A DNA stretch of 6,406 nt from NCBI GenBank assembly GCA_019090295.1, contig JAHRWG010000108.1:1-6406 (forward strand). The letters run 5' to 3'. The notes beneath the pieces were generated by a model. The model saw nothing but the letters and a program-made list of their open reading frames with translations. It made no database searches and was not told the DNA's origin. This document shows, one piece after another, positions 3,967-6,406 of this stretch (position 1 is its first letter; the number at the start of each line of letters is the position of its first letter). Source of the stretch: Cycloclasticus sp. Its GTDB lineage: Bacteria > Pseudomonadota > Gammaproteobacteria > Methylococcales > Cycloclasticaceae. The translations under genes were made by a program, and so were the position numbers.

Positions 3967-6406
3967 ATGTTAAATAAAATTATTGATTTTGGTATTAATA
4001 ATCGCCTAATGGTGGTGCTGGCGTTGGTGGCCACCCTAGTTGGGGGCGTGTTGATATTGCCGTCACTCAACCTTGATGCGTTTCCAGATGTAACGAATGT
4101 TCAAGTGCAAGTAAATACTGAGGCACGCGGATTGGCTTCTGAAGAAGTTGAACAACTGATTACGTTTCCGATTGAATCGGTGATGTACGCCTTACCCGAT
4201 GTGGAAGAAGTGCGCTCTATTTCCAAAACAGGCTTATCGGTGATTACCGTGGTGTTTAAGGAAGGCACGGATATTTACTTTGCTCGTCAGCTGGTTTTTG
4301 AACGTTTGCAATCAGCGCGTGAACAAATCCCCGATGGCATTGGTACGCCAGAGATGGGACCAAATACATCAGGTCTTGGTCAAGTGTACCAATATATCTT
4401 ACGGGCCGATGACCCAGAAAAGTACGATGCTATTGCCTTGCGTAGTTTAAATGACTGGGTGGTTAAACTATTGTTGATGCCTGTTGGCGGTGTGACAGAT
4501 GTGCTGTCGTTCGGTGGTGAAGTGAGACAGTATCAGGTGCAAGTTAATCCGCGTCATTTGTTGTCTTATAAACTAACCATTAATGATATTGCCGAGGCTA
4601 TTGAAAAAAACAACCGCAATGCTGGCGGTTGGTATTTAGACCGAGGCGCTGAACAACTCGTTATTCGTGGCGTCGGTTGGGTACGCAGTAACGAAGATGG
4701 CCTGCGTGATATTGCTAATATTCCCTTAAAGAATATAGACGGCGTATCAGTACGCGTTAGTGATGTGGCCGTGGTCGATTTTGGTCCTGAAATTCGTCAA
4801 GGTGCAGTCACTATGTCAACCCGTGACAAAGAAGGAAAACCTGTTGCAATGGGTGAAGTGGTTGCGGGTATTGTAATGAAACGCCTAGGCGCTAATACAA
4901 AAGCCACTATCGATGGGATTAAGTCGCGCTTACCGGCCATACAAACTGCGTTGCCTGATGGTGTTACCATTGAGTCTTTTTATGACCAAGCAGACCTTGT
5001 TGACCAAGCGGTTAATACCGTTAGCAAGGCATTATTAGAAGCGTTCGTGTTAATCATTATTGTGTTAATGCTATTTTTAATGAATTTACGCGCAGCTTTC
5101 TTGGTGCTGATATCAGTGCCAATTTCTATTGGGCTGGCGCTTATTGCTATGGCGTATTGGGGTATTTCGGCGAACCTGATGTCGTTAGGTGGTCTGGCTA
5201 TTGCCATCGGCATGATGGTGGATGGCTCAGTGGTAATGATGGAGCATATTTTTAGTCATTTGAGCAAGCCCGATGCGGAACATCACCAGTATGCACAAGA
5301 GGTATTAGCTGAAGGTGAACCACATCCTTATGATGCGGAGCACGATCGACACGGTATTCCCTTGCGGATTCAAGAAGCGGCACGTGAGGTAGGTACTCCC
5401 GTATTTTTTGCGGTAGCGATTATTATTATTGTTTTTGCTCCTTTGTTCACACTTGAAGGTGTGGAAGGTAAGTTATTCCAGCCAATGGCTATTTCAATAG
5501 TATTGGCAATGTTAGCCTCACTACTGGTAGCACTAATTGTAGTACCGGCACTGGCAACATACCTCTTTAAGCAAGGGGTGAAAGAAAAAGACAATGTGAT
5601 GATGAGAACCCTTGAGGGATTTTATCAGCGTAAATTGTCTGGAATAATAAAGTTTCCACGTCGTGTTGTTATTGGTTCGGTCGTTTTATTTGTGGCCTCA
5701 TTGGTACTGGTGCCGTTCTTGGGAACGGAGTTTGTACCGGAGTTGGAAGAAGGTACGCTCAATATTCGTGTTACGTTGGCACCTTCATCTAGTCTTTCCA
5801 CCTCGCTAGGTGTTGCAGGTAAGCTTGAAGAGCAACTCATGACGTTTCCTGAGGTGTTATACGTATCCAGTCGTGCTGGGCGTGCTGAAATCGGCGGTGA
5901 TCCTGAACCGGTGTCAAACGTTGAAATATTCGTTGGACTAAAGCCTGTCAGCGAATGGAGTAGCGCATCAAATCGTCAAGATTTGCAAAAATTAATGGAA
6001 CAAAAAATGTCGGTTCACCCAGGCTTGCTGTTCTCATTCTCGCAACCGATTGCTACCCGTGTGGATGAGTTACTGTCAGGGGTTAAAGCACAATTAGCTA
6101 TTAAGCTATTTGGCCCAGACCTTGACACCTTGGCAAGCACAGGTAAAAAAATTGAAGGCTTGGTACGAAAAATTGAAGGTACCCGAGGCGTGGAAATGGA
6201 GCAAATTGCAGGTGAAGCACAACTCGCTATTCGACCTAACAGAGATGTACTGGCGCGTTATGGCATTCCTGTTGCGCAGGTGATGGACTTAGTTGCCAAT
6301 TCAATTGGTGGTTTGGAAGCCGGCCAAGTGATTAACGGCAATGAACGGTACGATATTACTATTCGCTTACAGTCTGATTTTCGTCACAATGTTGAAGCGA
6401 TACAAA
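3967..6406 (+). CDS. czcA: CzcA/CusA-type heavy-metal RND efflux pump, N-terminal 813 codons (3' end beyond window)
   Basis: Inner-membrane proton-driven pump of the operon. The start is ATG at 3967, with GAGG at 3956-3959 overlapping the adaptor stop. The frame is open to the window end; family members are usually about 1020-1060 residues. TM1 is residues 14-32, followed by the family motif DAFPDVTNVQVQV (37-49). TM2 to TM4 lie at about 357-425; TM4 reads GGLAIAIGMMVDGSVVMMEH with D419 and E426. These match Asp408 and Glu415 of CzcA, while the first Asp of DFG is replaced by A413. A cytoplasmic loop (427-475) has seven histidines. TM5 and TM6 span about 478-534 and TM7 about 566-585, then VPELEEGTLNIRV opens the second periplasmic half. 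By hand alignment the CusA methionines 573, 623 and 672 correspond to R601, N651 and E701, so Cu(I)/Ag(I) transport is unlikely. Zn, Co, Ni, Cd or another divalent ion is plausible; I cannot choose. The symbol reflects family only. Confidence 0.93.
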   Translation, partial: MLNKIIDFGINNRLMVVLALVATLVGGVLILPSLNLDAFPDVTNVQVQVNTEARGLASEEVEQLITFPIESVMYALPDVEEVRSISKTGLSVITVVFKEGTDIYFARQLVFERLQSAREQIPDGIGTPEMGPNTSGLGQVYQYILRADDPEKYDAIALRSLNDWVVKLLLMPVGGVTDVLSFGGEVRQYQVQVNPRHLLSYKLTINDIAEAIEKNNRNAGGWYLDRGAEQLVIRGVGWVRSNEDGLRDIANIPLKNIDGVSVRVSDVAVVDFGPEIRQGAVTMSTRDKEGKPVAMGEVVAGIVMKRLGANTKATIDGIKSRLPAIQTALPDGVTIESFYDQADLVDQAVNTVSKALLEAFVLIIIVLMLFLMNLRAAFLVLISVPISIGLALIAMAYWGISANLMSLGGLAIAIGMMVDGSVVMMEHIFSHLSKPDAEHHQYAQEVLAEGEPHPYDAEHDRHGIPLRIQEAAREVGTPVFFAVAIIIIVFAPLFTLEGVEGKLFQPMAISIVLAMLASLLVALIVVPALATYLFKQGVKEKDNVMMRTLEGFYQRKLSGIIKFPRRVVIGSVVLFVASLVLVPFLGTEFVPELEEGTLNIRVTLAPSSSLSTSLGVAGKLEEQLMTFPEVLYVSSRAGRAEIGGDPEPVSNVEIFVGLKPVSEWSSASNRQDLQKLMEQKMSVHPGLLFSFSQPIATRVDELLSGVKAQLAIKLFGPDLDTLASTGKKIEGLVRKIEGTRGVEMEQIAGEAQLAIRPNRDVLARYGIPVAQVMDLVANSIGGLEAGQVINGNERYDITIRLQSDFRHNVEAIQ

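Noticed and set aside
4980..5840. Antisense open frames opposite the RND pump gene (4980-5213, 5370-5594, 5625-5840)
   Set aside because: They are complements of conserved transmembrane and periplasmic segments of the pump; Ser/Ile/Ala-rich translations are typical shadows.
1..6406. Mobile element, CRISPR array, tRNA or rRNA
   Set aside because: No transposase or integrase frame, no regularly spaced repeats, and no tRNA- or rRNA-like sequence was seen on either strand.

Overview
The window looks like part of a chromosome or large plasmid of an AT-leaning Gram-negative bacterium, most likely a gammaproteobacterium. This rests on Sec signal peptides, a three-part envelope-spanning efflux system, a classical Fur box and recognisable sigma-70 promoter elements. 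I cannot name the genus from sequence alone. Everything visible concerns metal traffic across the envelope.

Layout: (1) Positions 1-949, minus strand, hold the N-terminal 316 codons of a cytochrome c/FTR1-family iron permease. Its permease half lies beyond the left edge. (2) Positions 950-1114 are a divergent regulatory region. It has a near-consensus Fur box lying on the -10 of a good minus-strand promoter, a perfect TATAAT facing the other way, and a bulged inverted repeat in the rightward leader. (3) Positions 1115-1426, plus strand, encode a small exported His/Cys-rich protein, CzcI-like in position and design. (4) Positions 1427-1507 contain two tandem dyads, one also overlapping a possible promoter. 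(5) Positions 1508-2782, 2785-3957 and 3967-6406 are a tightly packed czcCBA-type operon: outer-membrane channel, periplasmic adaptor and inner-membrane heavy-metal RND pump. The pump runs off the right edge after 813 codons, with roughly a fifth of its usual length missing.

The three RND genes should form one trans-envelope efflux machine. The small His/Cys-rich protein probably senses, buffers or modulates metal in the periplasm. The pump does not match either textbook type cleanly. It has the AIG-x3-D motif like CusA, but lacks the CusA methionine triad. It has DGS rather than DAA or DGA, and His instead of Asn after the conserved TM4 Glu. A seven-histidine cytoplasmic loop follows TM4. 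A divalent cation other than Cu(I)/Ag(I) is the more likely substrate.

No radically new system is evident. The points most worth following are the shared Fur-box intergenic region that places iron uptake back to back with metal efflux, the dyads ahead of the efflux genes, the small His/Cys protein, and the atypical TM4/His-loop of the pump. There is no gene-free stretch longer than 300 bases.
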